39,345 nt of DNA from Acidimicrobiia bacterium (GCA_016649895.1 JAENWR010000025.1:1-39345); one strand, 5' to 3'; counted from the first letter of the stretch, positions 18,987-27,414 are shown. Notes: generated from the letters alone by a model not told the origin. A program made the numbers and translations.

Positions 18987-19604
18987 TTGTGCCTGGCGGC
19001 CGCAGCGGTGATCATCGTCGCGCTCGTTGCTGACGACTCCGACGGTCCGGAGTCGGAGGAGGTGGGTTCGCCCATGGGCGACGCTTCCGACGATCGTGCG
19101 GTGAGCGGCGAGTGCGAGAACGTCCACGCCGCCCACGCGGTTGCGATGTGGAGCGCGGTGATGGCCGACGAGATGACGTCGGCCGAGTGCCCGTGGCCCT
19201 ACGAGCCCTTCCTCACCTCGATGGACGGCGGCAAGGAGGACGCCTCGCTCGCCGCACCGTTCGAGGCGCGCTGCTACGACGACCTGTGGCAGATGCTCTC
19301 CACCATGTCGGTCGGCGTCTGCCAGGTGGCGCGGATCGCCGACTGGCCCGCCCCGGGGTTCGTGTTCGGGTTCACCTACGCCGTGGGTCCTCCCGGCTGC
19401 CCGGCGGACACCGCTGTCGTGGTGATGTCGGTCGCGGAGCACGCCACTCGAGCGCTGCGCGACGCGAGCGCCCATGACGTCGCGTCGTCAGCCGACCCCA
19501 CGTTCGTGCTCGGGCGGTGGGTGATCACCCTCACGGGAAGCGGCGACATCCAGCCGATCGCCGAGGAGCTCCGGTCGCTCGGCGCTGCCGAGGTCACGGC
19601 CTAG
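18987..19604 (+). CDS. Exported or membrane-anchored hypothetical protein, N-terminus probably frameshifted
   Basis: I do not recognise a family. The readable part is 205 residues from a TTG: a hydrophobic segment (CLAAAAVIIVALVA), an acidic linker (DDSDGPESEEV) and a Cys-containing domain (at least five Cys, in segments such as GECENVH, SAECPWPYEPF, ARCYDD and VCQVARIADW) that should lie outside the membrane. The natural start is probably GTG at 18914, four bases after the atpC stop: without one of three 10-bp repeats it would read MPATSVPPSGRSGPPFAAV and continue in phase into ALLCLAAAAV. The 3' end overlaps a minus-strand gene by 11 bases. Confidence 0.65.
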   Translation: MCLAAAAVIIVALVADDSDGPESEEVGSPMGDASDDRAVSGECENVHAAHAVAMWSAVMADEMTSAECPWPYEPFLTSMDGGKEDASLAAPFEARCYDDLWQMLSTMSVGVCQVARIADWPAPGFVFGFTYAVGPPGCPADTAVVVMSVAEHATRALRDASAHDVASSADPTFVLGRWVITLTGSGDIQPIAEELRSLGAAEVTA

Positions 19605-19866
19605 CGCATGGCTGGTCCGTCGACCTGACCGTGTGGTCGACGAACGCCTGGCACGCGATCGAGAAGATCGTGTAGCTGCCTCCCCGGTACGGGATACCCG
19701 CGCGCCTCGCCGTCGGGTCGACCCGGTGGAGCCGCTCGGAACCGCCGCCGGCCATCATGAGCAGCGAGTTCACGTCGTTCGATTCGACGCCCGGCCGCAG
19801 CTCGGCCCCGAACAGATCGACCATGGCGTCGATGCGCTCCTGCTGGAACCGGCGAAGGCGCGACAT
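19594..19866 (-). CDS. Small hypothetical protein downstream of ppk2
   Basis: This 90-residue product has natural composition and nearly all third codon positions G or C, unlike the other frames here. Segments such as RRFQQERIDAMVDLFGAEL and RGGSYTIFSIACQAFVDH suggest a helix followed by a compact domain; I know no family. The start is unclear. AGGAGG lies 23 bases before the ATG, too far for a normal site, and overlaps a GTG at 19890 that would give 98 residues. A tiny frame of 11 codons (19922 to 19887, ending AGG-AGG-TGA) precedes it and would join by a -1 shift. It follows ppk2 and converges with the plus-strand gene. Confidence 0.5.
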   Translation of the reverse strand: MSRLRRFQQERIDAMVDLFGAELRPGVESNDVNSLLMMAGGGSERLHRVDPTARRAGIPYRGGSYTIFSIACQAFVDHTVRSTDQPCARP

Positions 19867-19963
19867 CCACTCGAGTGCCCCGGCCCTCACCTCCTGATGT
19901 CGTCGGGATTCGTCGTGGTCATCGCAGGAGCCGGTCTGGTCGGGATCGACCGCCGACGTCGAG

Positions 19964-20815
19964 TCAGTCGGGGATGACGATGTGCTCGAGCCCCTCCGGG
20001 GGCTCGGGCCAACGCATGTCCAAGGCCTCGAGAGCCTCGAGCACCACCGAGCCGACGACGAGGTCGCGGAACCACTTCTGGTCGGCCGGCACCACGTACC
20101 AGGGCGCCACGTCGGTGCTCGTGCGGGCGATGGCCTCCTCGTAGGCGCGCTGGTAGTTGTCCCAGCGCGCCCGGGCATCGAGGTCGCCTGACTCGAACTT
20201 CCAGTGCTTGGTGGGATCGTCGAGTCGGTCCTGCAGCCGCTGGTGCTGCTCGTCGCGGGAGATGTGGAGGAAGAACTTGCGCACCACGGTGCCTTCGTCG
20301 ACGAGCATCCGCTCGAAGTCGACGAGGTGGTCGAAGCGTCGCTCCCATCGCTCGGCGGGGACGAGCTCGTCGATCCGCACCACCAGGACGTCTTCGTAGT
20401 GACTGCGGTTGAACACCACGATCTCGCCGTCGGCGGGAGCGGCGGCGTGCACCCGCCAGAGGAAGTCGTGGGCCCGCTCCACCTCGGTGGGACGACCGAA
20501 CGGCACGGCTCGGATGCCGAGCGGACTGCCGTCGCCGAACACCCGGCGTGTGGTGCTGTCCTTGCCGGACGTGTCCATCCCCTGTAGCACGACGAGGACC
20601 TTCGCCGCCTTCGTCGCGTGCAACCGTTCCTGAAGTTCGCCGAGGCGTGCGCTGATGGTGCCGTTGGCGTCCTGGGCGGCCGACTTCGCGACCTCCGGAT
20701 CACCGTCGACCCAGTCGTCGCCCCTGGTGGGCAGGTCGTCGAGCCGCACAGGCCGACCCGGCATGACGACAAATGGCGTGGGGTCGAACGCGATGGCTGG
20801 ATCGTCGGGGTTCAT
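19964..20815 (-). CDS. ppk2: Polyphosphate kinase 2
   Basis: PPK2 enzymes move phosphate between polyphosphate and nucleotides, usually to make ATP or GTP from diphosphates or monophosphates. The 283-residue protein has the P-loop GMDTSGKDST (79-88), the motif FNRSHYEDVLVVRID and the lid region near DEQHQRLQDRLDDPTKHWKF. It is a single-domain PPK2; the substrate class cannot be fixed by eye. The ATG has no ribosome binding site but TAGGCA lies 6 nt upstream. It is divergent from the 2H-phosphoesterase gene with 64 bases between. Confidence 0.93.
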   Translation of the reverse strand: MNPDDPAIAFDPTPFVVMPGRPVRLDDLPTRGDDWVDGDPEVAKSAAQDANGTISARLGELQERLHATKAAKVLVVLQGMDTSGKDSTTRRVFGDGSPLGIRAVPFGRPTEVERAHDFLWRVHAAAPADGEIVVFNRSHYEDVLVVRIDELVPAERWERRFDHLVDFERMLVDEGTVVRKFFLHISRDEQHQRLQDRLDDPTKHWKFESGDLDARARWDNYQRAYEEAIARTSTDVAPWYVVPADQKWFRDLVVGSVVLEALEALDMRWPEPPEGLEHIVIPD

Positions 20816-20821
20816 CGCACC

Positions 20822-20827
20822 TGCCTA
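20822..20827 (-). promoter_or_regulatory. Possible -10 element TAGGCA for leaderless ppk2
   Basis: On the minus strand TAGGCA ends 6 nt before the ppk2 ATG. The last base departs from TANNNT, so support comes mainly from the spacing shared with other genes here. Confidence 0.35.
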
Positions 20828-20866
20828 CCCGGCCTCGGGCCTCGGTACCGGACATTGGCGCCTGGG

Positions 20867-20872
20867 TAGGGT
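20867..20872 (+). promoter_or_regulatory. -10 element TAGGGT before the 2H-phosphoesterase/GNAT gene
   Basis: TAGGGT lies 7 nt before the GTG at 20880, close to the leaderless spacing seen elsewhere. It supports that GTG over start codons further upstream, which would fall inside ppk2. Confidence 0.5.
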
Positions 20873-20879
20873 CGCCGCT

Positions 20880-21875
20880 GTGGCCCGCTCCCGCCTTGCC
20901 GTCGCCCTCATGGTCCCCGAACCGCATCGCACCGAGATCGACGGACTTCGCCGGGCCGTCGGCGGCGACCTTGCCCGCATCGAACCGCACATCACCCTGG
21001 TGCCGCCGGTGAACGTGCGCGACGAGGCGATGGGGGAGGCATTGTCCATCCTCCGTGACGCCGCGGCGGCCCAGGAGGGACCACTCGACCTCACGATCGG
21101 GCCGGCGGCGTCGTTCGCCCCGACCAATCGCGTGCTCTACCTGAGAGTGGACGGGTCCCCGATCGTGCTCAGCGCCCTGGAGCGCTTGCGCGCGTCGGTT
21201 CTCCAGGGCGTCCTCCGCCGCGACGAGCAACGAGCCTTCGTCCCGCACGTGACCCTCACCAATCGGCTCGGGGGCCACGGTTCGCCCTCCGGCGAGGGGA
21301 CCACGGAATCCGACGACGACATTTCGATCGTCGCACACGCCGTGTCGTTGCTGGGTCACTACCAGGTGTCGGCGCGGTTCGAGCGGCTCGATCTGCTGTG
21401 CTACGGCCTCGAGGACCGGCGGTGGACGACGGTGGCCGACGCCTCGTTGGAGCCTCGGCGGATCGTCGGACGGGGCGGCCTGCCGGTCGAGCTCACCGCA
21501 TCGACCGTTGTCGATCCCGAGACGCTGGACTTCGTCGGCTCGTTGCCCGAGCACGAGCGCCCGTCGCAGCCGCTCGACGCGTCGGGCTCCCGTGTTGTGG
21601 TGACGGCACGACGCGCCGGGCAGGTGGTGGGTGTGGCGCTGGCCCGAGCCGCCGGCCGCAGCGGCGTGCTCGATCACGTCGTCGTCGCGCCCGGTGAACG
21701 CCGCACCGGTGTCGGTGCCCACCTGCTCGCCACCGTGCAGCTCGAGATGGCGAGACTCGGTGCTCGCACCGCATCGACGGCGCGGCCCGTCGACGGCGTG
21801 GCCCGGCACCTCCTCGACGCGCACGGTTGGCGGGCGGTGGGCGATGCAACGTTGACCACTACGCTGAACGTATGA
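20880..21875 (+). CDS. 2H phosphoesterase (2'-5' RNA ligase-like) fused to a GNAT domain
   Basis: The 331-residue protein joins two domains. Residues 1-180 are a 2H phosphoesterase (ThpR/LigT-like) with both His-x-Thr motifs, H37-I-T39 in EPHITLVPP and H123-V-T125 in VPHVTLTNR, so the cyclic phosphodiesterase centre looks intact. The last 140 residues are a GNAT acyltransferase with the acetyl-CoA loop VVAPGERRTGVGAHLLATVQ. Start GTG follows a -10 hexamer by 7 nt. The stop overlaps the Rrf2 gene (ATGA). The domain pair suggests RNA or nucleotide repair plus acylation, but the substrate is unknown. Confidence 0.85.
   Translation: MARSRLAVALMVPEPHRTEIDGLRRAVGGDLARIEPHITLVPPVNVRDEAMGEALSILRDAAAAQEGPLDLTIGPAASFAPTNRVLYLRVDGSPIVLSALERLRASVLQGVLRRDEQRAFVPHVTLTNRLGGHGSPSGEGTTESDDDISIVAHAVSLLGHYQVSARFERLDLLCYGLEDRRWTTVADASLEPRRIVGRGGLPVELTASTVVDPETLDFVGSLPEHERPSQPLDASGSRVVVTARRAGQVVGVALARAAGRSGVLDHVVVAPGERRTGVGAHLLATVQLEMARLGARTASTARPVDGVARHLLDAHGWRAVGDATLTTTLNV
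21860..21865 (+). promoter_or_regulatory. -10 element TACGCT for the leaderless Rrf2 gene
   Basis: TACGCT lies 6 nt before the ATG, inside the last codons of the upstream gene. The regulator may thus be made both from the upstream transcript and from its own leaderless one. Confidence 0.5.
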
Positions 21876-22321
21876 GGGTCCGACTCGGTCGCAAAGGCGA
21901 CTACGCCGTGCGTGCAGTCCTCGACCTCGCTCGCCACGAGGGTGCTGGTCGGCGCAAGACCCGCCAGATCGCCGATGACATGGCGATTCCCGAGAGCTAC
22001 CTTCCCCAGATCCTCTCTGAGCTCGTGACCGCGGGCCTGGTCACGTCGCTTGCCGGGCGCGACGGTGGCTACGCGCTGGCCGCGCCGTCGGCCACCACCA
22101 CCCTGTTGCAGGTGATCGAGACGGTCGAGGGCGCGGTCGACCTGGCCGAGTGCGTGTTGACAGGTGGTCCGTGCAGCTGGGAGACCGAGTGCGCGGTGCA
22201 CAGGTTCTGGTCGTCGGCCCAGGACGCGCTCCGCGACCGCTTGGCCGAGGTGACCTTCGCCGACATCGCCCAGGTCGACGTCGTGCTGTCGGCCGCTGAT
22301 CCCAGCCGGATCATATCCTGA
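21872..22321 (+). CDS. Rrf2-family transcriptional regulator with Fe-S cysteines
   Basis: Rrf2 proteins (IscR, NsrR, RsrR) are dimeric winged-helix regulators that often sense iron-sulfur status, nitric oxide or redox state. The 149-residue protein starts MRVRLGRKGDYAVRAVLDLA, has the winged-helix core (TRQIADDMAIPESYLPQIL, then GRDGGYAL) and three Cys at 94, 101 and 107, where the family binds its cluster; the spacing is slightly wider than C-x5-C-x5-C. Its 3' end overlaps the convergent radical SAM gene by 11 bases. Likely targets are the haem-pathway or Fe-S genes nearby, but no site can be assigned. Confidence 0.88.
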   Translation: MRVRLGRKGDYAVRAVLDLARHEGAGRRKTRQIADDMAIPESYLPQILSELVTAGLVTSLAGRDGGYALAAPSATTTLLQVIETVEGAVDLAECVLTGGPCSWETECAVHRFWSSAQDALRDRLAEVTFADIAQVDVVLSAADPSRIIS

Positions 22322-23480
22322 TCGACGCTCCCGCCGGTTGGTAGGAACAGGTGGGGTCCTCGGCGAGCGGGTCGCCGGTCGTGGCGAACGCGTGGGATCG
22401 CGAGCCCCCACACACCTCGGCGAACTCGCAGATCCCGCACCTCCCGCCGAGGCGAGCGGGGTCGCGCAGCGATCGTAGGAGCGGCGAGTCGGTGTAGATC
22501 GTCGAGAACGGACGATCTCGCAACGATCCGGCAACCAGCGGCAGGAAGCCGCTGGGGTAGACCGAGCCACGGTGGTCGATGAACGCGAAGCCTCGGCCGG
22601 CGTTCACGTTGATGGGCGGGCGGGGGCGCCGGGGACCTGGCGAACCCCCGCCCGTTCCCACCACCTCGGCGGTGCGTGTCCGCAACGCCGAGCGGAGGGG
22701 GCCGACCGGGAACGCCCGGTCGACGTCGTCGACGCCGCGACGCTGGATGGCCAGGCGACGGAAGTGCGGAGCCTCGGTGGCCTTGACCGGCACCAGCGGT
22801 GCGATGTCGTGGAGCCAGTGGAGGACCTCCTCCACCTCGTGGGCCCCGAGTGGGGTGAGCGATCCGCCGCGACCGGTGGGGACGAGGAAGAACACGCTCC
22901 ACAGGGCGATGTCGGCGAGCACGACGCGGGCGAGTATGTCGGGGAGCTCGTGGACGTTGTCGCGCGTGACGGTGGTGTTGATCTGGAGCCGCATGCCCAG
23001 CTCACGCACGGTGCGTGCAGCGTGCACCGTGGCGTCGAACACGCCGTCGATACCGCGGAACCCGTCGTGGGTGGCTGCGGTCGCACCGTCGAGGGAGAGG
23101 GACACCGCCTTGGCGCCCGCGAGCTGCAGCTCGGCGAGAGAACCCCGGGTGAGACGTGGGGTCACCGATGGCGAGACCGCGATGTGGAGACCTGCCGCTG
23201 TGCCGTGGGCGACCAGTTCGACCAGGTCAGGGCGCTCGAAGGGGTCGCCCCCAGTGAGCACCACCATCGGCCGCGGCGCGTCGTAGCCCGCCAGGTCGTC
23301 GAGCAGACGCCGCCCGTCGTCGGTCGACAGCTCGAGCGGGTCGCGGTGGGGGATGGCGTCGGCACGGCAGTGCTGGCAAGCCAACTGGCAGGCGCGGGTG
23401 ACCTCCCAGATCACGATGAACGGCCGCGTCGCGAGGTCGTGGTGCAGCTCCCGGATCGGGTGGAGTGATTGGAGCGTCAC
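22311..23480 (-). CDS. Radical SAM/SPASM protein related to haem-synthesis AhbD/NirJ enzymes
   Basis: Radical SAM enzymes cleave S-adenosylmethionine with a [4Fe-4S] cluster. This 389-residue protein has the cluster motif CQLACQHC (Cys31, 35, 38), the SAM-binding VVLTGGDPF, and a C-terminal Cys-rich SPASM-type region (CGICEFAEVCGGSR, later TCSY) for a further cluster. It resembles the TIGR04053-type family, a relative of AhbC/AhbD/NirJ that modify haem or its precursors. GTG start overlaps the stop of the oxidase gene before it (GTGA), so the two form an operon. A role in the late haem pathway is plausible from this pairing but not shown. Confidence 0.85.
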   Translation of the reverse strand: MTLQSLHPIRELHHDLATRPFIVIWEVTRACQLACQHCRADAIPHRDPLELSTDDGRRLLDDLAGYDAPRPMVVLTGGDPFERPDLVELVAHGTAAGLHIAVSPSVTPRLTRGSLAELQLAGAKAVSLSLDGATAATHDGFRGIDGVFDATVHAARTVRELGMRLQINTTVTRDNVHELPDILARVVLADIALWSVFFLVPTGRGGSLTPLGAHEVEEVLHWLHDIAPLVPVKATEAPHFRRLAIQRRGVDDVDRAFPVGPLRSALRTRTAEVVGTGGGSPGPRRPRPPINVNAGRGFAFIDHRGSVYPSGFLPLVAGSLRDRPFSTIYTDSPLLRSLRDPARLGGRCGICEFAEVCGGSRSHAFATTGDPLAEDPTCSYQPAGASIRI

Positions 23481-24883
23481 CGGACACCCACCGGGGCGAG
23501 AGCCGTGCTCACCTGGTCGGCCGCAGCCTCGCCCGAGCGGATGCACGCGGCCAGTCCGAGCCCGTCGTAGGCGGCGCCGGCGAGGACGACCCCCGGATGG
23601 CCGCTGAGCTGTCCTCGGATCGCGTCGAGGCGCGCCACGTGACCGACCTCGAGCTGTGGGAGCGCATGTGGCCAGCGGGCGACCTCCACCTCGACCGGTC
23701 GCGACCTCAGACCGGTTGCATCGGCCAGATCGTCACCGAGGCGCCGGGCCAGCTCGGCATCGTCGAGCTCTGTGATCATCTCGCTGCGGGCGCGCCCTGC
23801 GGACAGGCGGACGAAGAAGTGGTGGGGGTGGTCGAGGTGCGCCCACTTGGCGCTGAGGAAGGTGGCCGCCTTGAGGAGCCGGCCGCTGCTCGACGGCACG
23901 AGCAGGCCTGTGCTCCGCAGTGCGGCCACGCCATCGGTGTCGCGCCGGTCGTAGACGGCGACCACCGTGGCCACAGTGGCGGTGGTGACCTGGTCGAGCT
24001 CGTCGGCGGTCTGGCGGGCCATCGGCGTGAGCACGCGGGCCGCGGCCGAGGCCGGAAGCGCCACCACCACCGCATCGGCGTGCAGCGGCGGCCCGGACGG
24101 TCCGTCGACGTGGTAGCCGTCGGCCACCGGGCGGATCGCCTGTACGGGGTGCCCCCTCCTGGCGACGACATCGGTGCCATCGAGGAGCTGGTCGACAAGG
24201 GTGCTCAACCCCGTGGTGAACGACAGGAACGACGGTGGCGATCCGGCTCCCCGCGCCCGATGGGCGAGCAGGATCGAACGGTGGCCGGTGGCGAGGTGCG
24301 CGAGCTGTGGCACCGTCGCCCGCATGCTGAGGCGAGTGACGTCGCCAGCGTGTAGGCCGCCGAGCACCGGGTCGACCAGCCGGTCGGTGACCTCGTGGCC
24401 GAAACGTCGGCTGATGTAGGCGCCGACACCGACGTCGTCGCGTTCGGGTCCCCGTGGGATGAGAGGTTCGAGCGCGGCGCGTGCCAGCCCCCGGGCGGAC
24501 AGCACGCGTGAGCCGAGCATGGGGACGAGTCGGGTGGGGCCCGCGGGTCCGACACCGGCCGGGAGCCGCCGGAGATGGCCGCCGCTCCAGATCGATGCCG
24601 AACCGGGCCGGGCCGTCACCAGTCGCTCGGAGAGGCCGATCTCGTCGACGAGGGCGAGGACCGGAGCGATGCCGTGGAGCGATTCGGCACCGACGTCGAT
24701 CCAGTGGTCGGCTACCTCGACGGTGTGGACCTGGCCACCGAGCCGTGAGCTCGCCTCGAGTAGGGTCACCCGCGCGCCGTGCAGGGCGAGTCGGCGGGCG
24801 GCCACGAGCCCGGCCACCCCACCGCCGACGACCACCACATGAGCTGGGCCGCTGTGTTCCTGGCTGGTTGCCAAGGTGTCCAT
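23477..24883 (-). CDS. hemG: Protoporphyrinogen/coproporphyrinogen oxidase, FAD-dependent
   Basis: This HemY-type flavoprotein oxidises a porphyrinogen; in actinobacteria the enzyme (CgoX) normally makes coproporphyrin III in the coproporphyrin-dependent haem pathway. The 468-residue protein has the FAD motif VVGGGVAGLVAARRL (from 18), LLEASSRLGGQVHT and the C-terminal FAD contact VVLAGAAYDGLGLAACIRSG. The ATG at 24883 follows GGGAGG directly, and was chosen over one at 24922, which would lie in the operator-like region. The gene name in current use may be hemY or cgoX. It is coupled to the radical SAM gene. Confidence 0.9.
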   Translation of the reverse strand: MDTLATSQEHSGPAHVVVVGGGVAGLVAARRLALHGARVTLLEASSRLGGQVHTVEVADHWIDVGAESLHGIAPVLALVDEIGLSERLVTARPGSASIWSGGHLRRLPAGVGPAGPTRLVPMLGSRVLSARGLARAALEPLIPRGPERDDVGVGAYISRRFGHEVTDRLVDPVLGGLHAGDVTRLSMRATVPQLAHLATGHRSILLAHRARGAGSPPSFLSFTTGLSTLVDQLLDGTDVVARRGHPVQAIRPVADGYHVDGPSGPPLHADAVVVALPASAAARVLTPMARQTADELDQVTTATVATVVAVYDRRDTDGVAALRSTGLLVPSSSGRLLKAATFLSAKWAHLDHPHHFFVRLSAGRARSEMITELDDAELARRLGDDLADATGLRSRPVEVEVARWPHALPQLEVGHVARLDAIRGQLSGHPGVVLAGAAYDGLGLAACIRSGEAAADQVSTALAPVGVR

Positions 24884-24901
24884 GGTGCCTCCCGATCGAC
24901 C

Positions 24902-24920
24902 TACTCTGAGTAACATACTC
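24902..24920. promoter_or_regulatory. Operator-like palindromes between hemG and the nitronate monooxygenase gene
   Basis: TACTC-T-GAGTA-ACA-TACTC gives two overlapping perfect palindromes (TACTCTGAGTA and TGAGTA-ACA-TACTCA), AT-rich in a GC-rich gap between divergent genes. TAGC-TC-GCTA (24927-24936) is a third small palindrome just beyond. The run CTACTCT (from 24901) also occurs in the palindrome at 6929-6947. The regulator is unknown; the nearby Rrf2 protein is one candidate. Confidence 0.5.
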
Positions 24921-24964
24921 AACGTTTAGCTCGCTAGTTACCAAATCCTTTCGGAGGATCACCG

Positions 24965-26428
24965 ATGTCGCCGCCCGCCCCGACCGCCCCGCTCATCATC
25001 CAAGGAGGCTTGGGTGTCGCGGTCTCGGGATGGCGCCTGGCCCGGGCGGTGGCGAGCGCCGGGCAGATGGGCGTCGTGTCGGGCACCGCCATCGATGCCG
25101 TCCACGCCCGCCTGCTCCAAGACGGCGATCCAGGAGGCCACCTGCGTCGTGCCTACGAGGCGTTCCCGATCCCCGGAGTGGCCGAGCGGGTGCTCGAGCG
25201 GTGGCTCGTCGCCGGCGGCCGCCCCGCCGGCCGACGGTACCGGGCGCACCCGATGCTCACCGTCGAGCCCGAGCGCTTCCACCTCGAGCTCATCGTCGTG
25301 TCCAACTTCGCCGAGGTGTGGCTCGCCAAGGACGGCCACGACGGCATGGTCGGCATCAACTACCTGGAGAAGATCCAGATGGCGACAGCACCGTCGGCCT
25401 ACGGGGCGATGCTCGCCGGTGTTGACACGGTGCTGATGGGTGCCGGAATCCCCTCGGCCATCCCGCGGGTCCTCCGCGAGCTGGCCGCGCTGCAGCCGAC
25501 TTCGCTCACCCTCGACGTGGCCGGGGCGTCGCCGTCCACCGAGCACGTCACGAGGTTCGATCCGGCCGTCGTCGGGCTGCCGGTCCACGCGCCCCGACGT
25601 CCACGCTTCTTCGCCATCGTGTCGTCGGCGTCCCTCGCCAAGTTCCTCGCTCGCGATGTCGAGACCCGACCCGACGGTTTCATCATCGAGCGGCCCACAG
25701 CGGGCGGCCACAACGCTCCGCCGCGAGGCAAGCTGCAGCTCGATGGCGTCGGCCAGCCGATCTACGGCGACCGCGACGACGTCGACCTCGCCGCCGTGGC
25801 CTCGCTCGGCTTGCCCTTCTGGTTGGCGGGGGCCGACAGCACGCCCGACGGTCTGGGGTCGGCGGTCGCATCAGGTGCCGCCGGCATCCAGGTGGGGACG
25901 GCCTTCGCCTTCTGTGCCGAGTCCGGCATCACCGACGAGCTGCGCACCGCGGTGCTCGACGACGTGGTGGAGCAGGCGGTGACGGTGCGCACCGACCCAC
26001 GCGCCTCACCGTCGGGGTTCCCGTTCAAGGTGGTGTCGGTGCCGGGCACGGTGTCGGAACCCGAGGTGTACGACGAACGACGCAGGGTCTGCGACCTCGG
26101 GTATCTGCGGACCCCGTACGAACGATCCGACGGCACGCTCGGCTACAGGTGCCCCTCCGAACCGGTCGACGCCTACGTGCGCAAGGGCGGCGACATCGCC
26201 GACACCGTCGGCCGCAAGTGCCTGTGCAACGGCCTCACCGCCACTGTCGGGTTGGGCCAGGTGCGCCGCGACGGCGTCGAGCCTGCACTGGTCACCGCCG
26301 GCGACGCGGTGCGCACGATCGGGACCTACCTCGGAGCCGATGGGTCCTACACGGCGAGCGACGTGATCGACCACCTGCTGTTGGCGGTGTCGACGGGCGG
26401 CGGTCAGTCGAACTCGATCGAGCTGTAG
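24965..26428 (+). CDS. Nitronate monooxygenase-like FMN protein
   Basis: The 487-residue TIM-barrel protein resembles the nitronate monooxygenase (2-nitropropane dioxygenase) family: [13 protein letters not shown] at the N-terminus, GGHNAPPRG with the likely catalytic His249, and [16 protein letters not shown] as the phosphate-binding loop for FMN. It is longer than typical (about 350) with an insert near the N-terminus and a C-terminal Cys-bearing part (GRKCLCNGL). GGAGG precedes the ATG. It is divergent from hemG, and its 3' end overlaps glpX by 25 bases. The true substrate is uncertain. Confidence 0.85.
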   Translation: MSPPAPTAPLIIQGGLGVAVSGWRLARAVASAGQMGVVSGTAIDAVHARLLQDGDPGGHLRRAYEAFPIPGVAERVLERWLVAGGRPAGRRYRAHPMLTVEPERFHLELIVVSNFAEVWLAKDGHDGMVGINYLEKIQMATAPSAYGAMLAGVDTVLMGAGIPSAIPRVLRELAALQPTSLTLDVAGASPSTEHVTRFDPAVVGLPVHAPRRPRFFAIVSSASLAKFLARDVETRPDGFIIERPTAGGHNAPPRGKLQLDGVGQPIYGDRDDVDLAAVASLGLPFWLAGADSTPDGLGSAVASGAAGIQVGTAFAFCAESGITDELRTAVLDDVVEQAVTVRTDPRASPSGFPFKVVSVPGTVSEPEVYDERRRVCDLGYLRTPYERSDGTLGYRCPSEPVDAYVRKGGDIADTVGRKCLCNGLTATVGLGQVRRDGVEPALVTAGDAVRTIGTYLGADGSYTASDVIDHLLLAVSTGGGQSNSIEL

Positions 26429-27402
26429 GGGCGCAGCTTGTCGAGGCGGTGGGTGGCGGTCACCATGCGCACCGTGCCGGACTTCGAGCGCATGACCAGC
26501 GAGTACGTGGTGGCGGTCGAGTCCTTGTAGGTGACACCCCGCAGGAGCGCGCCGTCGGTGATGCCGGTGGCCGCGAAGAAGCAGTTGTCGCCAGCTACGA
26601 GATCGTCGGTGGTGAGCACCCTGTCGAGGTCGTAGCCGAGCTCGATGGCAGCGGCCCGTTCGGCGTCGTCGCGGGGCCAGAGGCGGCTCTGCATCTCGCC
26701 ACCGAGGGCCTTCAGCGCCGCAGCGGTGATGACACCCTCGGGAGTGCCGCCGATGCCGAAGAGGATGTCGACACCGGAGTCGGGCATCGCGGCGGCGATG
26801 GCACCGGCGACGTCGCCGTCGGAGATGAGCTGGATGCGGGCGCCGGTGGCGCGCACCTCGGCGATGAGCTCGTCGTGGCGGGGGCGGTCGAGGATGACGG
26901 CTGTGAGGTCGCGCACGTTGGTGCCCTTCACCTCGGCGACCGCGGCGAGGTTCTCCGCTGGCGACTTGGTGATGTCGATGACCTTGGCGGCCCGGGGCCC
27001 CACGGCGATCTTGTCCATGTAGACGCACGGGCCCGGGTCGAACATGGCACCACGTTCGGCGACGGCGATGACGGCCAAGGCGTTCGGTAGGCCCTTCGAG
27101 GTGAGGGTGGTGCCATCGATGGGATCGACCGCGATGTCGCACTGGGGAGGTGTGCCGTCGCCGATGTGCTCGCCGTTGAACAGCATGGGCGCCTCGTCCT
27201 TCTCGCCCTCGCCGATGACGACGATGCCGTCCATCGGCACGGTCTCGAGCAGCAGGCGCATGGCGTCGACCGCGGCGCCGTCGGCCCCCTCCTTGTCACC
27301 CCGGCCCACCCAGCGCGCCGCCGCGAGCGCTGCGACCTCGGTGACCCGAACGAGCTCCATGGCCAGGTTGCGGTCCGGGGCCTCACGTTGCTGATCGGTC
27401 AT
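26404..27402 (-). CDS. glpX: Fructose-1,6-bisphosphatase class II
   Basis: GlpX removes the 1-phosphate from fructose 1,6-bisphosphate in gluconeogenesis; it is the standard FBPase of actinobacteria. The 332-residue protein has [14 protein letters not shown], the metal-binding [17 protein letters not shown], and [13 protein letters not shown] start lies 6 nt after TAGGGT, with no ribosome binding site, so a leaderless mRNA is likely. Its last 25 bases lie antisense to the end of the nitronate monooxygenase-like gene. Confidence 0.96.
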   Translation of the reverse strand: MTDQQREAPDRNLAMELVRVTEVAALAAARWVGRGDKEGADGAAVDAMRLLLETVPMDGIVVIGEGEKDEAPMLFNGEHIGDGTPPQCDIAVDPIDGTTLTSKGLPNALAVIAVAERGAMFDPGPCVYMDKIAVGPRAAKVIDITKSPAENLAAVAEVKGTNVRDLTAVILDRPRHDELIAEVRATGARIQLISDGDVAGAIAAAMPDSGVDILFGIGGTPEGVITAAALKALGGEMQSRLWPRDDAERAAAIELGYDLDRVLTTDDLVAGDNCFFAATGITDGALLRGVTYKDSTATTYSLVMRSKSGTVRMVTATHRLDKLRPYSSIEFD

Positions 27403-27408
27403 GTCGTG

Positions 27409-27414
27409 ACCCTA
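27409..27414 (-). promoter_or_regulatory. -10 element TAGGGT for leaderless glpX
   Basis: On the minus strand TAGGGT ends 6 nt before the glpX ATG. The opposite gene starts 68 bases away, so this gap holds divergent promoters. Confidence 0.6.
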
